Source: Chelativorans petroleitrophicus (lineage in GTDB: Bacteria > Pseudomonadota > Alphaproteobacteria > Rhizobiales > Rhizobiaceae). Taken from it: a DNA stretch of 64,000 nt. A program made the position numbers and the translations under genes. The DNA is taken from the NCBI RefSeq assembly GCF_025398195.1, contig NZ_JAODNV010000017.1:43776-107775 (forward strand). The letters run 5' to 3'. The notes beneath the pieces were generated by a model that did no database searches, was not told where the DNA came from, and was given only the letters and a program-made list of their open reading frames with translations. This document shows, one piece after another, positions 1 through 9,290 of the stretch; position 1 is the first letter of the stretch, and each line of letters begins with the position of its first letter.

Positions 1-1
1 A

Positions 2-421
2 GACTTGCAGGGCCTGCCATTTGTCGGGCGCTCGGGCCAGTTGCTCGACCGCATGCTGGCAGCGATCGGCCGTGACCGGACCACCGCCTATATCTCCAAC
101 GTCATCCCCTGGCGACCGCCCGGCAACCGCGATCCCTCGCCGCTGGAAACCGAGATCTGCCGGCCGTTCATTGAGCGGCACATCGAGCTGAAGAGGCCGA
201 AGGTGCTAGTCACGCTCGGCAATCCGTCCACCAAGCTGCTGCTCAACACACAGACCGGCATCATGCGCATGCGCGGCACTTGGGCCATCCACAGAACCGC
301 GAGCGGCCTGGAGATTCCCACCATGCCCACCCTGCATCCGGCCTATCTGCTGCGTAATCCGGCGCATAAGAAGCTTGCGTGGCGGGATTTTTTGGAGGTG
401 AAGAAGAAGTTGAGCGAGTAG
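2..421 (+). CDS. Uracil-DNA glycosylase, family 4 (5' truncated by window edge)
   Basis: This is the C-terminal ~139 residues of a uracil-DNA glycosylase of the family 4/5 superfamily, which removes uracil from DNA at the start of base excision repair. The frame is open to the window edge and its first residues (DLQGLPFVGRSGQLLD) match the family segment that follows the Fe-S cysteine region, so the true start lies upstream. Later motifs are SNVIPWRPPGNRDPS and the terminal TLHPAYLLRNPAHKKLAWRD, the HP-x-Y/Ψ-x-LR-N-P catalytic-loop signature of the family. The N-terminal Fe-S cysteines are outside the window. Family assignment is firm; the exact sub-family is inferred. Confidence 0.9.
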   Translation, partial: DLQGLPFVGRSGQLLDRMLAAIGRDRTTAYISNVIPWRPPGNRDPSPLETEICRPFIERHIELKRPKVLVTLGNPSTKLLLNTQTGIMRMRGTWAIHRTASGLEIPTMPTLHPAYLLRNPAHKKLAWRDFLEVKKKLSE

Positions 422-520
422 CGAGTAATTTCTGCTTTTGTACTTTCAATAACTAATTCCATTCACTATTCACCATTCACACCCCTATTCTCTACTCCCC
501 ATTCGCTATTCGCTACTGTT
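412..520. repeat. AT-rich simple intergenic repeat, copy A
   Basis: The stretch starts inside the 3' end of the uracil-DNA glycosylase gene with GAGCGAGTAGCGAGTAATTTC. It runs through TTTGTACTTTCAATAACTAA, ATTCACTATTCACCATTCAC and ATTCGCTATTCGCTACT to the end of the convergent transporter gene. A clearly related block with the same order of words lies at 58870–58980, again starting at a stop codon. Copy A also overlaps the 3' end of the transporter gene by a few bases. No coding potential is evident. Confidence 0.6.
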
Positions 521-1463
521 GCACAAACCTTCTCGCCGCAGCCCGTTTCAGACCAAGCTGCCGCTCGCGCCATATGATGAAGATGCCGGCGGCGGCCACG
601 AGCAGGCCGCCCACGAGCGTATAGAGCGTCGGCACGTCGCCAAAGGCGAAATATCCCACGATAATGGCCAGAACCATCGAGGTGTATTCGAACGGGGCGA
701 TGGTCGAAAGCTCGGCGTGACGGTAGCACTGCGTCATCAGAATCTGCCCGATCCCGCCGCAGATGCCGGCACTCACAAGGGCGACAATCTGCCAGTGCGT
801 CAATGGCGCCCAACCGAAGGGTATGGTGAACAGCGAAACCACCGTCGCCGTGACCGAGAACCACAGGACGATGGTGGGCGTCTTCTCCGTCATGACAAGG
901 CGGCGCACGAGCAAGGTCGCGACCGCCGAGGTTGCCGTGCCCAACAGAATGGCGAGCACTCCCGCCACCTCGTCGCGGCCGAGGGATGCGCCGCTCGTCA
1001 GAAGCGTCAGATTGGGCCAGGCGATGACAATGACGCCAACGAAACCGACGATGACGGCGCTCCAGCGGTAGATGCGTACCACCTCGCCAATGAAGATCGC
1101 GGAAAACACCACCACCAGAAGCGGCTGGGCGTAGTTGAGCGTGATGGCCTCAGGCAGAGGCAGGCGCGTCAGCCCAAAGAAGCTGAATCCCATCGAGGCC
1201 ACGCCTACGAGGCCGCGCAGGATGTGACTGACCGGGTGTCGGGTATGGAAGGCGGTGGTAAGCTCCCTTTGCCACGCGAGCATGATGAAGATCGGGAAGA
1301 TCGCGAAGAAGGACCGGAAAAAGACGATCTGCCCCGGCGGGAGCGTGCCGGCCGCCTTGATCAGCGACGACATCACGACGAAGACCGTGACCGAAATCAC
1401 CTTGAGCGCGATGCCGTAGAGCGGTCTTTGCTGTGTTCCGATTTCACCCGCGGCGACGCTCAT
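513..1463 (-). CDS. EamA/DMT-superfamily transporter
   Basis: A ~316-aa integral membrane protein of the drug/metabolite transporter superfamily, with about ten hydrophobic segments arranged as two EamA repeats (roughly residues 15–150 and 165–300). Characteristic features are VVMSSLIKAAGTLPPGQIVF in repeat 1, LNYAQPLLVVVFSAIFIGE, and FEYTSMVLAIIVGYFAFGD in repeat 2. The substrate cannot be told from the sequence. I chose the ATG at 1463 (MSVAAGEIG) over a 44-residue extension because the extension overlaps the upstream gene, is rich in Arg and is non-hydrophobic, and because an AGAAGGG-type ribosome site precedes 1463. It lies 22 bp downstream of the molybdopterin subunit gene, so co-transcription is likely. 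Confidence 0.85.
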   Translation of the reverse strand: MSVAAGEIGTQQRPLYGIALKVISVTVFVVMSSLIKAAGTLPPGQIVFFRSFFAIFPIFIMLAWQRELTTAFHTRHPVSHILRGLVGVASMGFSFFGLTRLPLPEAITLNYAQPLLVVVFSAIFIGEVVRIYRWSAVIVGFVGVIVIAWPNLTLLTSGASLGRDEVAGVLAILLGTATSAVATLLVRRLVMTEKTPTIVLWFSVTATVVSLFTIPFGWAPLTHWQIVALVSAGICGGIGQILMTQCYRHAELSTIAPFEYTSMVLAIIVGYFAFGDVPTLYTLVGGLLVAAAGIFIIWRERQLGLKRAAARRFVQQ

Positions 1464-1485
1464 GGCCGCGGCCCTTCTGGCAGGC

Positions 1486-3795
1486 TCACGACGCGCTTCT
1501 CGCTTGTGCGATCGCCTGCCAGATACGCTGCGGCGTGGCCGGCATCTCGATATGGGAGATGCCGTATGCGCGATAGAGCGCGTCCACGACGGCATTGAGC
1601 ACGGCAGGTGTGGAACCCACGGTTCCGGCCTCGCCTGCGCCCTTCATGCCGAGTGCATTCGTCGTGGATGGGACGTTCCGCGTTTCGAAATGGAAGAACG
1701 GCAGAAGATCCGCCCGGGGCATCTGGTAGTCCATAAAGGTGGCGGTGACGAGCTGCCCATCCTCCGAATAGACTGCCTCCTCGGCCAGCGCCTGGCCGAT
1801 TCCCTGGGCCACACCGCCATGAATCTGGCCGGCAAGAAGGATCGGGTTCACCGTCGCGCCGAAGTCGTCCACCACCGTATAGGCCACGATATCGGTCTTG
1901 CCGGTCTCCGGATCGATCTCCACTTCGCAGATGTGGGTTCCGTTCGGATAGGTTGGCTCTTCCTGGGTGAAGTTTCCGAAGCCTTTCAAATCGTCCGGAT
2001 TTTTAGCTGCCTTGGCAATCTCGGCGAAGTCCATCGAACGGTCCGTGCCGACAATGCGCGCCGTGCCGTTGACAAGTTCGATGTCAGCGGGGGCGGCCTC
2101 TAGCTCCTCGGCAGCGATTTTCCTGATCTTCTCGGCCAGATCCTCCCCCGCGCGCGCAGCCGAAACGCCGCCGATGGGCACCGAGCGCGAGCCGCCGGTC
2201 CCGCCGCCCGATTCCAGCACGTCGGTATCGCCCTGATGCAGACGGATCTTCGTGATGTCCAGATTGAGCTTTTCAGCGATGAGCTGGGCATAGGCCGTGG
2301 CATGACCCTGGCCGTTGGTCTGGGTGCCGATGGCGAGCGTGACCGTGCCGTCGGCATTCAGCGTCAGATGCGCAGGCTCCGAACCCGGAAACGCACAGGC
2401 CTCGATATAGGTCGACATGCCGATGCCGCGCATGCGGCCCCGCTTCTTCGACTCTTCGAGACGCTCCTCGAAGGAGGCCCAGCCCGCGCGCTCCATGGCA
2501 AGCGTCATGTGGCCGTCGAATTCGCAAAGGTCGTAGAGCCTGCCCGTCGGCGTGCGGTAGGGGAACTGCTCCGGCTTGATGAAATTCCGGCGGCGGATTT
2601 CCTCGCGCGGCATCTTCAGCTGGCGGGCGCATTCCTCCACCAGCTTTTCGATCAGGAAGGCGGCTTCCGGCCGCCCTGCCCCGCGATAGGCATCGACGGG
2701 ACAGGTATTGGTGTAGACGCCCTTCACCGTCACGTCGATGGCCTGGATATCGTAGACGCCGGTGGTCATGGACGCGCCGCCGGTGGGAATGTAGGGGCCG
2801 AACTGGTGCACATAGGCGCCCAGATTGCTCAGGATTTCGACACGCATTCCGAGAAACCGTCCGGACGCATCAAGCGCCATTTCGGCGGTCACGAAATTGT
2901 CGCGCCCCTGGCTGTCAGTAAGGAAATGCTCGTTGCGATCGCAGGTCCACTTCACCGGCCGACCGAGCCGCTTGGCCGCTTCCAGGACCAGGGCGTGTTC
3001 CCGATAGACGAAGTTCTTCGTGCCAAAGCCGCCACCCACATCCGGCGTGATGACACGCAGCTGCTTCTTCGGGATCCCGAATATGTTCGACAGGACACCC
3101 TGCATGTGGTGGACGCCTTGCGAGCCAGTCGTCAGCACGAACCGGTCTTCGCCCGCACGCCATTCGCCGATGATGGATCGCGGCTCCATGTAGTTGGCGA
3201 CGAGGCGATTGTTGATGAAGGATACCTTCACCACCCGGTCTGCCTTGGCGAAGGCGGCATCCGTCTTCTCCTTGTCGCCCACATGGTAGCGGAACGCTTC
3301 GTTGCTGCCGAGTTCAGGCCAGACCAGAGGCGCCCCTTCCTTCAGGGCGGCGGCAGTGCCGATGGCCGGTTTTTCGTCCTCGTAGTCGATTTCGATCAGT
3401 TCCGCGGCATCCTGAGCCAGAGCGCGTGTGTCGGCCACGATGAAAGCCACGGCATCGCCGACATATTGCACCCGGTCACGGCACAGAATCGGAATATCGC
3501 GCGAGGGAGGCGTGGTGCCGTCAGGCTGTTTCGGCATTCCGGACGTGACAAGATCGCGCAGATGCTTTGTGTCTTCGCCGGTCAGCACGAGATGGACGCC
3601 GGGCGCGCTGCGCGCGGCATCGAGCGAACCGATCCTGAAGCGGCCCTTTGCGATAGGCGACCGCACCACATAGCCGTGCAGCGCGCCCGCAGGTGCAATG
3701 TCATCCGTATAGCGCCCCTTCCCGGTGATGAAGGTGTCGTCTTCGGTGCGCAGCACGGATGCGCCCATGCCGAATTTCGGTGTGAGGACCGTCAT
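1486..3795 (-). CDS. Xanthine/CO dehydrogenase-family molybdopterin-binding large subunit (CoxL form II-like)
   Basis: A 769-aa molybdenum hydroxylase catalytic subunit. It has an N-terminal a/b hammerhead domain (~residues 15–130) and a C-terminal molybdopterin-binding domain with PDVGGGFGTKNF, AYRGAGRPEA and the terminal GAGEAGTVGSTPAVLNA that carries the catalytic Glu. AYRGAGR marks form II CoxL-like enzymes rather than genuine CO dehydrogenase (AYXCSFR), so the substrate is unknown, likely an aldehyde or N-heterocycle. The usual FAD and 2Fe-2S subunit genes are not beside it: pepN diverges upstream and a transporter follows. I chose the ATG at 3795 over GTG at 3801 because of the AAGGAAG ribosome site. 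Partner subunits must be encoded elsewhere if it is active. Confidence 0.88.
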   Translation of the reverse strand: MTVLTPKFGMGASVLRTEDDTFITGKGRYTDDIAPAGALHGYVVRSPIAKGRFRIGSLDAARSAPGVHLVLTGEDTKHLRDLVTSGMPKQPDGTTPPSRDIPILCRDRVQYVGDAVAFIVADTRALAQDAAELIEIDYEDEKPAIGTAAALKEGAPLVWPELGSNEAFRYHVGDKEKTDAAFAKADRVVKVSFINNRLVANYMEPRSIIGEWRAGEDRFVLTTGSQGVHHMQGVLSNIFGIPKKQLRVITPDVGGGFGTKNFVYREHALVLEAAKRLGRPVKWTCDRNEHFLTDSQGRDNFVTAEMALDASGRFLGMRVEILSNLGAYVHQFGPYIPTGGASMTTGVYDIQAIDVTVKGVYTNTCPVDAYRGAGRPEAAFLIEKLVEECARQLKMPREEIRRRNFIKPEQFPYRTPTGRLYDLCEFDGHMTLAMERAGWASFEERLEESKKRGRMRGIGMSTYIEACAFPGSEPAHLTLNADGTVTLAIGTQTNGQGHATAYAQLIAEKLNLDITKIRLHQGDTDVLESGGGTGGSRSVPIGGVSAARAGEDLAEKIRKIAAEELEAAPADIELVNGTARIVGTDRSMDFAEIAKAAKNPDDLKGFGNFTQEEPTYPNGTHICEVEIDPETGKTDIVAYTVVDDFGATVNPILLAGQIHGGVAQGIGQALAEEAVYSEDGQLVTATFMDYQMPRADLLPFFHFETRNVPSTTNALGMKGAGEAGTVGSTPAVLNAVVDALYRAYGISHIEMPATPQRIWQAIAQARSAS

Positions 3796-3938
3796 GCCCA
3801 CTTCCTTGCGAATGCCGTGGAAACGTTTGAGAACTGCATCGGCCTGACAGTTTTGTCGACGGGCTGCATCGTGTAAAGAGCCAGGTTCGAAATAGTTGGG
3901 CCAACCGGCGCGCTGCGCGGCCCGTGAGGAGATGTTTC

Positions 3939-6584
3939 ATGCGCACCGACACCGGCCAGGTCTTCCGTCTCGAGGATTATCGCCCCAGCGACTACCTCAT
4001 TCCAGAACTGGATCTCACCTTCCGGCTCGATCCCGAACGGACGATCGTGACCGCCAGGCTTTCGATCGCGCGCCGGGAAGGCGTGGCGGCGGACCTGCCG
4101 CTCGTGCTCGACGGCGACGGGCTGACGCTCGGACAACTCTTGATCGACGGTAGGCCCGCGGAGGACGGGGCCTATGAAGCCACGCCGGACAGGCTGACCA
4201 TCGTCAAGCCTCCCAAGGCACAGCATTTCGAGCTCACCATTGTCACCCGGCTCGCGCCAGCCAACAACAAGGCGCTGATGGGCCTCTACGTCTCGAACGG
4301 CGTTTTCTGCACGCAATGCGAGGCAGAGGGCTTCCGCCGCATCACCTATTTCCTCGATCGGCCCGACGTCCTTGCGGTCTATCGCGTGCGCATCGAAGCC
4401 AGGAAGAAGGAAGCGCCGCTGCTTCTGTCCAACGGCAACCCGGTCGAGCATGGCGATCTCGACGATGGCTGGCACTACGCGGTCTGGCACGATCCCTTCC
4501 CCAAGCCGTCCTATCTTTTCGCGTTGGTGGCCGGTGACCTCGGCGTCGTGCGCGACCGTTTCGTTACGGCCTCCGGGCGCGACGTGGCGCTTGCGATCTA
4601 TGTCGAGCACGGCAAGGAGGCGCTGGCCGCCTATGCCATGGACGCGCTCAAGCGCTCCATGCGGTGGGACGAAGAACGCTTCGGCCGGGAATACGACCTC
4701 GACGTCTTCAACATCGTCGCTGTGTCCGATTTCAACATGGGCGCGATGGAGAACAAGGGCCTGAACGTCTTTAACGACAAATATGTTCTTGCCGATCCCG
4801 AGACGGCCACGGATGTCGATTTCGCCAACATCGAGGCCATTATCGCCCACGAATATTTCCATAATTGGACAGGCAACAGAATCACTTGCCGCGACTGGTT
4901 CCAGCTCTGCTTGAAGGAAGGGCTGACGGTCTACCGGGACCACGAATTCTCGGCTGACCAGCGTTCGCGCGCGGTCAAGCGGATCGCCGAGGTGCGGACC
5001 TTGCGCGCGCACCAGTTCCCAGAGGATCAGGGTCCGCTGGCCCATCCGGTGCGGCCGCGCCGCTATCGCGAGATCAACAACTTCTACACCGCGACGGTGT
5101 ACGAGAAGGGCTCGGAGGTGGTGCGCATGATCCGCACGATCCTTGGAGCGGAAGCCTTCCGCGCCGGCATGGATCTCTATTTCGAGCGTCATGACGGCCA
5201 GGCTGTGACGATCGAGGATTTCCTCGCCTGCTTCGAGGCGGTCTCAGGGCGGGATCTGTCGCAGTTCTCGCTGTGGTACCATCAGGCGGGCACCCCGAAC
5301 GTCACCGCCACGACGCGCTACGATCCGTCGGCCAGGGAGTACACCGTCGAGCTCGAACAATCCGTTCCGCCCACGCCGTCGGAGGCGCGCAAGCGGCTGA
5401 TGCACATCCCGCTGGCCTTCGGACTGGTCGGCCCCGACGGGCAGGACATGGCCTATGAAAGCGTGGAGGGTGCGGCTGTCGAGGATAGCGTGATCCATCT
5501 GCGCAAGCGCCGCCAGGTCATCCGCTTCAAAGGCGTGGAGGTAAGGCCTATTCTGTCGCTCAATCGCGGATTTTCGGCGCCCATTACGCTGTCGCAGGAG
5601 ACGAGTGCGAGCGATAGACTGTTCTTGGCGCGCCATGACAGCGACCTGTTCTCGCGCTGGCAGGCGCTCGATACGCTCCTCACCAAGGCACTGATCGATG
5701 CTTCGGCGCGCATCCGCGGCAGCAAGGAGCCGGAATTCGAGGCGGCACTTCTGGATTGCGCGGCGGAGATAGCCGCCGACGAAAGGCTGGAGCCCGCCTA
5801 CCGGGCGCTGGCGCTCACCCTTCCCGCGGAAGCCGACATTGCCCGCGAGATCGGCTCGAACATCGACCCTGATGCCATCGGTGCCGCGCGCGCATCCCTG
5901 CGCAAAGCCATCGCCATCAGGGCGCATGAGAATTTTGCCGCTCTTCACAGAAACCTGGAAGACAAGGGTCCCTTCAGCCCCGATGCGGAAAGCGCCGGCC
6001 GGCGGGCCCTGCGCAATGTGCTGCTCGACTATCTGGCCGCTGGCAGCGGCGAACCCGCACTGGCGCTGCACCAGTTCGAGAACTCCACCAACATGACAGA
6101 GCGCATGGCCGCGCTTACGGTGCTCGCCCATCAGTTTCCGACGTCCGAGGCGACGCAGAAGGCGCTTGCCGCCTTCGAGGAACGTTATCGCGACAATGCG
6201 CTGGTGCTCGACAAGTGGTTCATCGTGCAGGCCACGATACCCGGGCCGGATACCGTGGACCTCGTGCGCCGGCTGATGGAGCATGAAGCCTTCTCGCTCA
6301 TGAATCCGAACCGTGTCCGTTCGCTCATCGGCTCCTTCGCCTCCGCCAACCAGACCGGCTTCAACCGGGTAGATGGCGAAGGGTATCGCTTTCTGGCCGA
6401 AACGGTGCTTCGCGTGGAGGCGCATAACCCGCAAGTGGCCGCGCGGCTCGCCGTCGCCTTCCGCTCCTGGCGCTCGCTTGAGAAAGGCAGGCAGGAGCAT
6501 GCGCGCGCGGCCCTCGCCCACATGGCGCAGCAGCCGGAACTCTCGCGCGACCTGCGCGACATCGTCGAGCGGACGCTTGCCTGA
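3939..6584 (+). CDS. pepN: Aminopeptidase N (M1 family)
   Basis: An 881-aa zinc metallopeptidase of the bacterial PepN type (family length ~870), removing N-terminal residues from cytosolic peptides. The substrate-recognition motif GAMENKG (~residues 264–270) and the zinc site HEYFHNWTGNR with the third ligand Glu about 19 residues later (LKEGLTVYRD) are present. The C-terminal helical DUF3458-type region is complete. I chose ATG 3939 (MRTDTGQVFRLEDY) over the upstream GTG because GAGGAGA at 3925–3931 is correctly placed. It is transcribed divergently from the molybdopterin subunit gene with a ~143-bp shared upstream region. Confidence 0.96.
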   Translation: MRTDTGQVFRLEDYRPSDYLIPELDLTFRLDPERTIVTARLSIARREGVAADLPLVLDGDGLTLGQLLIDGRPAEDGAYEATPDRLTIVKPPKAQHFELTIVTRLAPANNKALMGLYVSNGVFCTQCEAEGFRRITYFLDRPDVLAVYRVRIEARKKEAPLLLSNGNPVEHGDLDDGWHYAVWHDPFPKPSYLFALVAGDLGVVRDRFVTASGRDVALAIYVEHGKEALAAYAMDALKRSMRWDEERFGREYDLDVFNIVAVSDFNMGAMENKGLNVFNDKYVLADPETATDVDFANIEAIIAHEYFHNWTGNRITCRDWFQLCLKEGLTVYRDHEFSADQRSRAVKRIAEVRTLRAHQFPEDQGPLAHPVRPRRYREINNFYTATVYEKGSEVVRMIRTILGAEAFRAGMDLYFERHDGQAVTIEDFLACFEAVSGRDLSQFSLWYHQAGTPNVTATTRYDPSAREYTVELEQSVPPTPSEARKRLMHIPLAFGLVGPDGQDMAYESVEGAAVEDSVIHLRKRRQVIRFKGVEVRPILSLNRGFSAPITLSQETSASDRLFLARHDSDLFSRWQALDTLLTKALIDASARIRGSKEPEFEAALLDCAAEIAADERLEPAYRALALTLPAEADIAREIGSNIDPDAIGAARASLRKAIAIRAHENFAALHRNLEDKGPFSPDAESAGRRALRNVLLDYLAAGSGEPALALHQFENSTNMTERMAALTVLAHQFPTSEATQKALAAFEERYRDNALVLDKWFIVQATIPGPDTVDLVRRLMEHEAFSLMNPNRVRSLIGSFASANQTGFNRVDGEGYRFLAETVLRVEAHNPQVAARLAVAFRSWRSLEKGRQEHARAALAHMAQQPELSRDLRDIVERTLA

Positions 6585-6626
6585 ACGGCGGCCCGAGGCC
6601 GCGGATTGCCGGCCGCAGGCCGTTCA
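6582..6626. repeat. GC-rich imperfect hairpin at the pepN stop
   Basis: TGAACGGC (6582–6589, starting with the pepN stop codon) pairs with GCCGTTCA (6619–6626), with further GC-rich partial pairing inside. There is no following T tract, so it is at best a weak terminator or an mRNA 3' stabilising hairpin. Confidence 0.4.
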
Positions 6627-6696
6627 CGGAAAGCACGCAGCCGACAGCGCCTGTGGAGCCAAGCACCTTCAATTTTGCTCAACCCACTAGACAACC

Positions 6697-6728
6697 CGAA
6701 TCACCTCTGATTCCTTATGGGTGATTCG
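6697..6728. promoter_or_regulatory. Inverted repeat with three CcrM (GANTC) sites upstream of the PleC-like gene
   Basis: CGAATCACC (6697–6705) and GGTGATTCG (6720–6728) form a perfect 9-bp inverted repeat. The 31-bp block contains three GANTC sites: 6698–6702, 6709–6713 and 6723–6727. GANTC is the target of the cell-cycle methyltransferase CcrM in Alphaproteobacteria, and methylation-sensitive promoters of cell-cycle genes carry such clusters. It lies about 60 bp upstream of the kinase start. That it regulates the kinase is inferred. Confidence 0.5.
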
Positions 6729-6787
6729 CAGGGTGGCGTGCGCGGATCGGTCAAGCGGTAAATCGGGGGAAATGAGGGGCCCATTGG

Positions 6788-9109
6788 ATGCTCAGGGCGG
6801 ACGCGTGGATATCGCCTGCGAGCTTGTGGTTCAGGCGCGGCAGATTGAAAGCGGAAAACCGGCTTGCGGGTAACGCCAAGATCATCGCTGCGCCTGCCTA
6901 TAAGCGTCTGCTCGTCATCGAGCCCTATCTCAGACGCTCGATCCCGGTGCTCATCGTCCTCTTTCTGCTGGTCGTGGCCGCCGCCCGCATGTTCGCCATG
7001 GCCGACTGGCGGGACGACATCGAGCGCGACACCAAGGCACATCTGGGCCTCGCCGCGATCAATTTCGCCCGGTCGCTGCAGCTTTCCATTCCCGACGGCC
7101 TGCCACAGTCCTACGAGTTGCGGGGTCTGATAGACGAGGCCGGACGGCAGGCAAGCGCCAGTGGAGAGTGGATCTTCGCGGTGACCGATCCCGGCTCCGT
7201 CGTCATTGCCGCCTCCCCCGGGGCTACGAATATGGAGGGGCGGCCTCTGGATGCGTTCGTCTCCGGCGGCCAGCCGCTTCTCATGTTCGGTGAGCGCGCC
7301 GGGGTGCTCGATGTAGAGCTTAACGGCGAGGACTGGCTGGCGGCCGGCAGCATCCTTCCCGACGGGCGCGGCACGGTGATCGCCCTGGCGCCGCGCGAAG
7401 CGATGTTCGCGGAATGGCGCCGCTCCGTCTCGCTCAACGTCACGCTGTTTGCGCTGACGGCGGGCGTGCTGATGGTGATCCTCTACGCCTATTTCAGCCA
7501 GGCTGCCCGCGCACAGGCGGCCGACCGCATCTATATGGAAGCCCACCAGCGGATCGACCTGGCGCTGGCCCGCGGCAAGTGCGGCCTGTGGGACTGGGAC
7601 ATGGCACGCGGCAAGATGTTCTGGTCGCGCTCCATGTATGAGATGCTCGGCTACCAGCCTTCCGACCTGGTACTGTCCTTCGGCGAGGTGGCGAGACTGA
7701 TCCATCCCGAGGACGGGGATTTGTTCGAGCTGGCGAACCGCATCGTCTCGCGCGAAATCGACCAGATCGACCAGGTTTTCCGCATGCGCCATGCGGACGG
7801 TCGCTGGATATGGACGCGCGCACGGGCGCAGGTGGTGGACCCGGATGCGTCCGAAATCCACCTGATTGGCATCGCCGTGGACGTGACCGAGCAGCGCACC
7901 CTCGTGCAGCAGTCGGAGGTTGCCGATCAACGGCTGCGCACCGCGATCGAGAACATCACCGAATCCTTCGTCCTTTGGGACGCTTCGGAACGGCTGGTGA
8001 TGTGCAACAGCAAGTACATCCAGGATACCGGCCTCGACCGCAGCGAGATCGTGCCCGGCGTGCACCGGCGGGACATCGAGGCGCGCATGAAAACCGTGCG
8101 CTACGAACGCAGGATCACCAGATCCACCGACCCCCGCGACGGTATCACCTATGAGCGCCAACTCACCGACGGACGCTGGCAGCAGGTAACGGAGCTCAAG
8201 ACCCGCGACGGCGGCACCGTCGCCGTCGGCACGGATATCACCCTGCTCAAGCAGCACCAGGAGAAGCTGGTCGAGAGCGAGCGGCGGCTGATGGCGACCA
8301 TTCACGATCTCTCTGTTGCCCGCCGCGCCGAGCAGGAGCGCGGCCGGGAACTGATCGAGCTCAACCGCAAATACATGCGAGAAACCGAACGCGCCGAGGC
8401 TGCCAACCGGGCGAAATCGGAATTTCTCGCCAACATGTCGCACGAGTTGCGCACGCCGCTCAACGCCATCATCGGTTTTTCCGAGCTGATGAAGCAGAAG
8501 CTGTTCGGACCGCTCGGCTGCGAGCGTTATGAGGAATATGTCAGCGATATCTACGCCAGCGGCACCTATCTGCTGCGGGTCATCAACGACATCCTGGATA
8601 TGTCCAAAATCGAAGCGGGGCAGTTCACCATCACCCGCGCGGAGATGGATCTCACCCCGCTTATTCAGGAGACGGTGCGCGTGGTGGCGCTGCAGGCCGC
8701 AAAGAAGGACATCGAGATGCGGACGGAGGTGCCTGGCTCTCTCAAATTCTCTGCGGATTCGCGGGCGATCAAGCAGATCCTCATCAATCTGCTCTTCAAC
8801 GCCGTGAAGTTCACCGGCCAGGGCGGAAAGGTGACACTCAGAGCGCGCAAGGCAGGCGGCTCGGTCATCTTTTCGATCATCGACACCGGCTGCGGCATCC
8901 CGCGCTCGGCGCTGAAGAAGCTCGGCAGGCCTTTCGAGCAGGTCGAAAACCAGTTCTCCAAAACCCACAACGGTTCCGGGCTGGGGCTTGCCATCTCGCG
9001 CTCGCTCGCCGAGCTGCATGGCGGATCCCTGCGAATCCGCTCGAAGGAGGGCGCGGGCACGGTGGTCTCGGTGCGTCTACCGACGCGAGCAATGGCGGAG
9101 GCCGCCTAA
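6788..9109 (+). CDS. pleC: PAS sensor histidine kinase, PleC-like
   Basis: A 773-aa membrane histidine kinase. TM1 (~residues 48–68, VLIVLFLLVVAAARMF) and TM2 (~218–238) flank a ~150-aa periplasmic sensor region. Two PAS domains follow (~250–360, ending VAVDVTEQR, and ~380–490), then a HisKA domain with the phospho-acceptor His in FLANMSHELRTPLNAIIGFSEL (~555) and a HATPase domain with N box NLLFNAVKFT, G1 DTGCGIP and G2 GSGLGLAISR. The HisKA sequence and the position beside glnE match rhizobial PleC, which acts on DivK in the CtrA cell-cycle phosphorelay. The symbol therefore rests on synteny and domain type, not a computed alignment. A GANTC cluster lies upstream. Confidence 0.75.
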   Translation: MLRADAWISPASLWFRRGRLKAENRLAGNAKIIAAPAYKRLLVIEPYLRRSIPVLIVLFLLVVAAARMFAMADWRDDIERDTKAHLGLAAINFARSLQLSIPDGLPQSYELRGLIDEAGRQASASGEWIFAVTDPGSVVIAASPGATNMEGRPLDAFVSGGQPLLMFGERAGVLDVELNGEDWLAAGSILPDGRGTVIALAPREAMFAEWRRSVSLNVTLFALTAGVLMVILYAYFSQAARAQAADRIYMEAHQRIDLALARGKCGLWDWDMARGKMFWSRSMYEMLGYQPSDLVLSFGEVARLIHPEDGDLFELANRIVSREIDQIDQVFRMRHADGRWIWTRARAQVVDPDASEIHLIGIAVDVTEQRTLVQQSEVADQRLRTAIENITESFVLWDASERLVMCNSKYIQDTGLDRSEIVPGVHRRDIEARMKTVRYERRITRSTDPRDGITYERQLTDGRWQQVTELKTRDGGTVAVGTDITLLKQHQEKLVESERRLMATIHDLSVARRAEQERGRELIELNRKYMRETERAEAANRAKSEFLANMSHELRTPLNAIIGFSELMKQKLFGPLGCERYEEYVSDIYASGTYLLRVINDILDMSKIEAGQFTITRAEMDLTPLIQETVRVVALQAAKKDIEMRTEVPGSLKFSADSRAIKQILINLLFNAVKFTGQGGKVTLRARKAGGSVIFSIIDTGCGIPRSALKKLGRPFEQVENQFSKTHNGSGLGLAISRSLAELHGGSLRIRSKEGAGTVVSVRLPTRAMAEAA

Positions 9110-9290
9110 GCCGCTTCCGGGTTTCCGTCTTAACGAACCTTCTCCTGTCCTGGAGGTTTGCCGGTTATAGACCTGTCAGAATATAAGCCGGCCATGATGA
9201 AATAATGCCCAAGCAGGTCTCGACGACCGGAAGCTCGCCTCCAGCCATCAGGCAATTCTGCTGGCCCTCAGGCAGGAGTGAGAAGACCGG

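Noticed and set aside
519..3876. Long plus-strand ORFs antisense to the transporter and molybdopterin subunit (519–1598, 2236–3876).
   Set aside because: They lie entirely opposite well-supported genes, have Arg/His/Gly-rich compositions typical of GC-rich shadow frames and no recognisable domain.
9160..9230. AGACCTG/CAGGTCT inverted repeat between the PleC-like gene and glnE as a terminator.
   Set aside because: The arms are only 7 bp, separated by ~45 bp, with no T tract; not convincing.
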